NCBI GenBank assembly: GCA_023079485.1
Contig: CM041085.1
Span: 30,117,121 to 30,181,120 of the forward strand
Direction of reading: 5' to 3'
Source: Archilochus colubris
Taxonomy: Eukaryota; Chordata; Aves; Apodiformes; Trochilidae
DNA length: 64,000 nt
Part shown: positions 63,103 to 64,000 of the stretch, one piece after another
Layout of the letters: each line of letters opens with the position of its first letter
Numbering within the stretch: position 1 is the stretch's first letter
Position numbers and translations under genes: made by a program
Notes under the pieces: model-generated
The model's input: only the letters and a program-made list of their open reading frames with translations
Database searches by the model: none
What the model was told of the DNA's origin: nothing

Positions 63103-64000
63103 TGACAAAAGGGATTAAGGAAAGCTCACAGCTTCTCCAAGGAACAAACCAAGGATAAAAGATCATCTGTTAGGGAAGAATCAGGATGAATATTAAGAAT
63201 CAGACCTAATGTTTTGTTCCATGATTTGAGCCTCACGGAAGTACACAGAAGGTGGAAAGTAGAGTAGATTACACAAAGCCAGGTACTGTATGCACACAGA
63301 GACAAATCAAATAGACCAAGCTACAAACTGAAGCACATCTCACAGTAATATCTAGGTTATCAAGAAATAGTTATATAAATTAATGAAAAGGTTATCCAAC
63401 AAAGAGAAAAATCTGTCAAAATATAGTGCCATGCAAACTGGAGTCTTTAAAACAAGACTTAAAAGGAATTATTGGCTGAGGTTGAAGCACAGGTTGGAGA
63501 GTTCAGATGGAAACAATATGTTTCTGAATGACTGGGGGCAATATCAGGAAAATTAAAGGAGTGAATAATCTCAAGGCTATCAAAACTTACCCTCAAGCAA
63601 GAAGAAAGGTGAAGTAATCAGTAGCTAACTAAGGATGCTTTGCAATGTTCATCTTTCAAAGAATAGAGCAACTGGAACTGAAGACTGACAGATCAGTCAA
63701 TTTACTTAAACTTTCAGAAACATACAACTAATGAAACAGAAGGATTCTGACTAACAAGAAGAAAACTGGAGGACTAAAAATAAAGACATAAAAAAGAAAT
63801 AACTTCAGACATGTCTGATTTTTTTCTCATTAATAAGAATATTGCCTTTGTGGAAGGAGCAACAGGATTGTCTTTAAAATATCTGACACAACCATTATTA
63901 TTTCAATATCAAGCTAGAATAGCATGCACTAGCTCCCATTACAGGATGCAAAATAGGTTTCATTATCATGTTTTAAAAATGTGTCATACATGAGTCTTTA

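Larger units (their letters stand above)
59926..64000. other. unique sequence, no gene seen
   Basis: No repeat family or gene is recognised. Small structures (an AT-rich hairpin at 60933-60967, an 11-bp tandem array at 61277-61320 and a palindrome at 63089-63102) are listed separately. Confidence 0.55.

Overview
The window looks like ordinary non-coding DNA from a bird nuclear genome, either intergenic or inside a very large intron. The sequence is AT-rich, no reading frame reads as a cellular protein, and the clearest landmarks are avian-type repeats: at least nine fragments of CR1 LINE retrotransposons and three or four solitary LTRs of endogenous retroviruses. The CR1 calls rest on the diagnostic CR1 3' end (a 'TTGGAAGGGACCT ... 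ATC.TCTAGTCCAA' block next to ATTCTATG-type tails) and on translated ORF2 blocks. CR1 also occurs in turtles and crocodilians, but the combination with the LTR family that begins TGTCCTGGTTTTGG and ends CCAGCCCAGCATTAAACCATGACA favours a bird. I assign no species.

Layout. 1-15.3 kb is mostly unique AT-rich sequence with low-complexity tracts: an A/C tract at 2.8 kb, a TTTA repeat at 5.6 kb and a purine tract at 12.8 kb. 15.3-16.1 kb is a complete solo LTR with a 5-bp target duplication (ACCAT). 19.9-21.6 kb is the 5' half of a CR1 ORF2 (endonuclease to linker). It was hit twice: once by an LTR of the same family as the 15.3 kb copy, now only 51 bp long, and once by a second CR1 in reverse orientation. 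22.7-23.3 kb is another CR1, followed at 23.7-24.65 kb by a probable LTR. 30.24-30.54 kb is a 300-bp ERVK-type solo LTR on the minus strand with a perfect 6-bp target duplication (CTAGAG). 32.5-34.2 kb holds a GGATA microsatellite fused to the tail of a CR1, and then a second CR1. Further CR1 copies lie at 37.1-37.7, 45.9-47.05, 48.25-49.7 and 59.2-59.9 kb. An AT-rich, TAATTA-containing stretch at 44.7-45.1 kb is the best candidate for a conserved regulatory element, but this cannot be shown from one sequence.

There is no operon, CRISPR array, recognisable tRNA or rRNA, or intact coding gene. The biological content is a layered record of transposition: nested insertions, LTR-LTR recombination down to solo LTRs, internal deletion of one LTR, and microsatellite growth from a LINE tail. 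I saw no convincing undescribed biological system. The most unusual object is the 51-bp two-ended LTR remnant inside the CR1.
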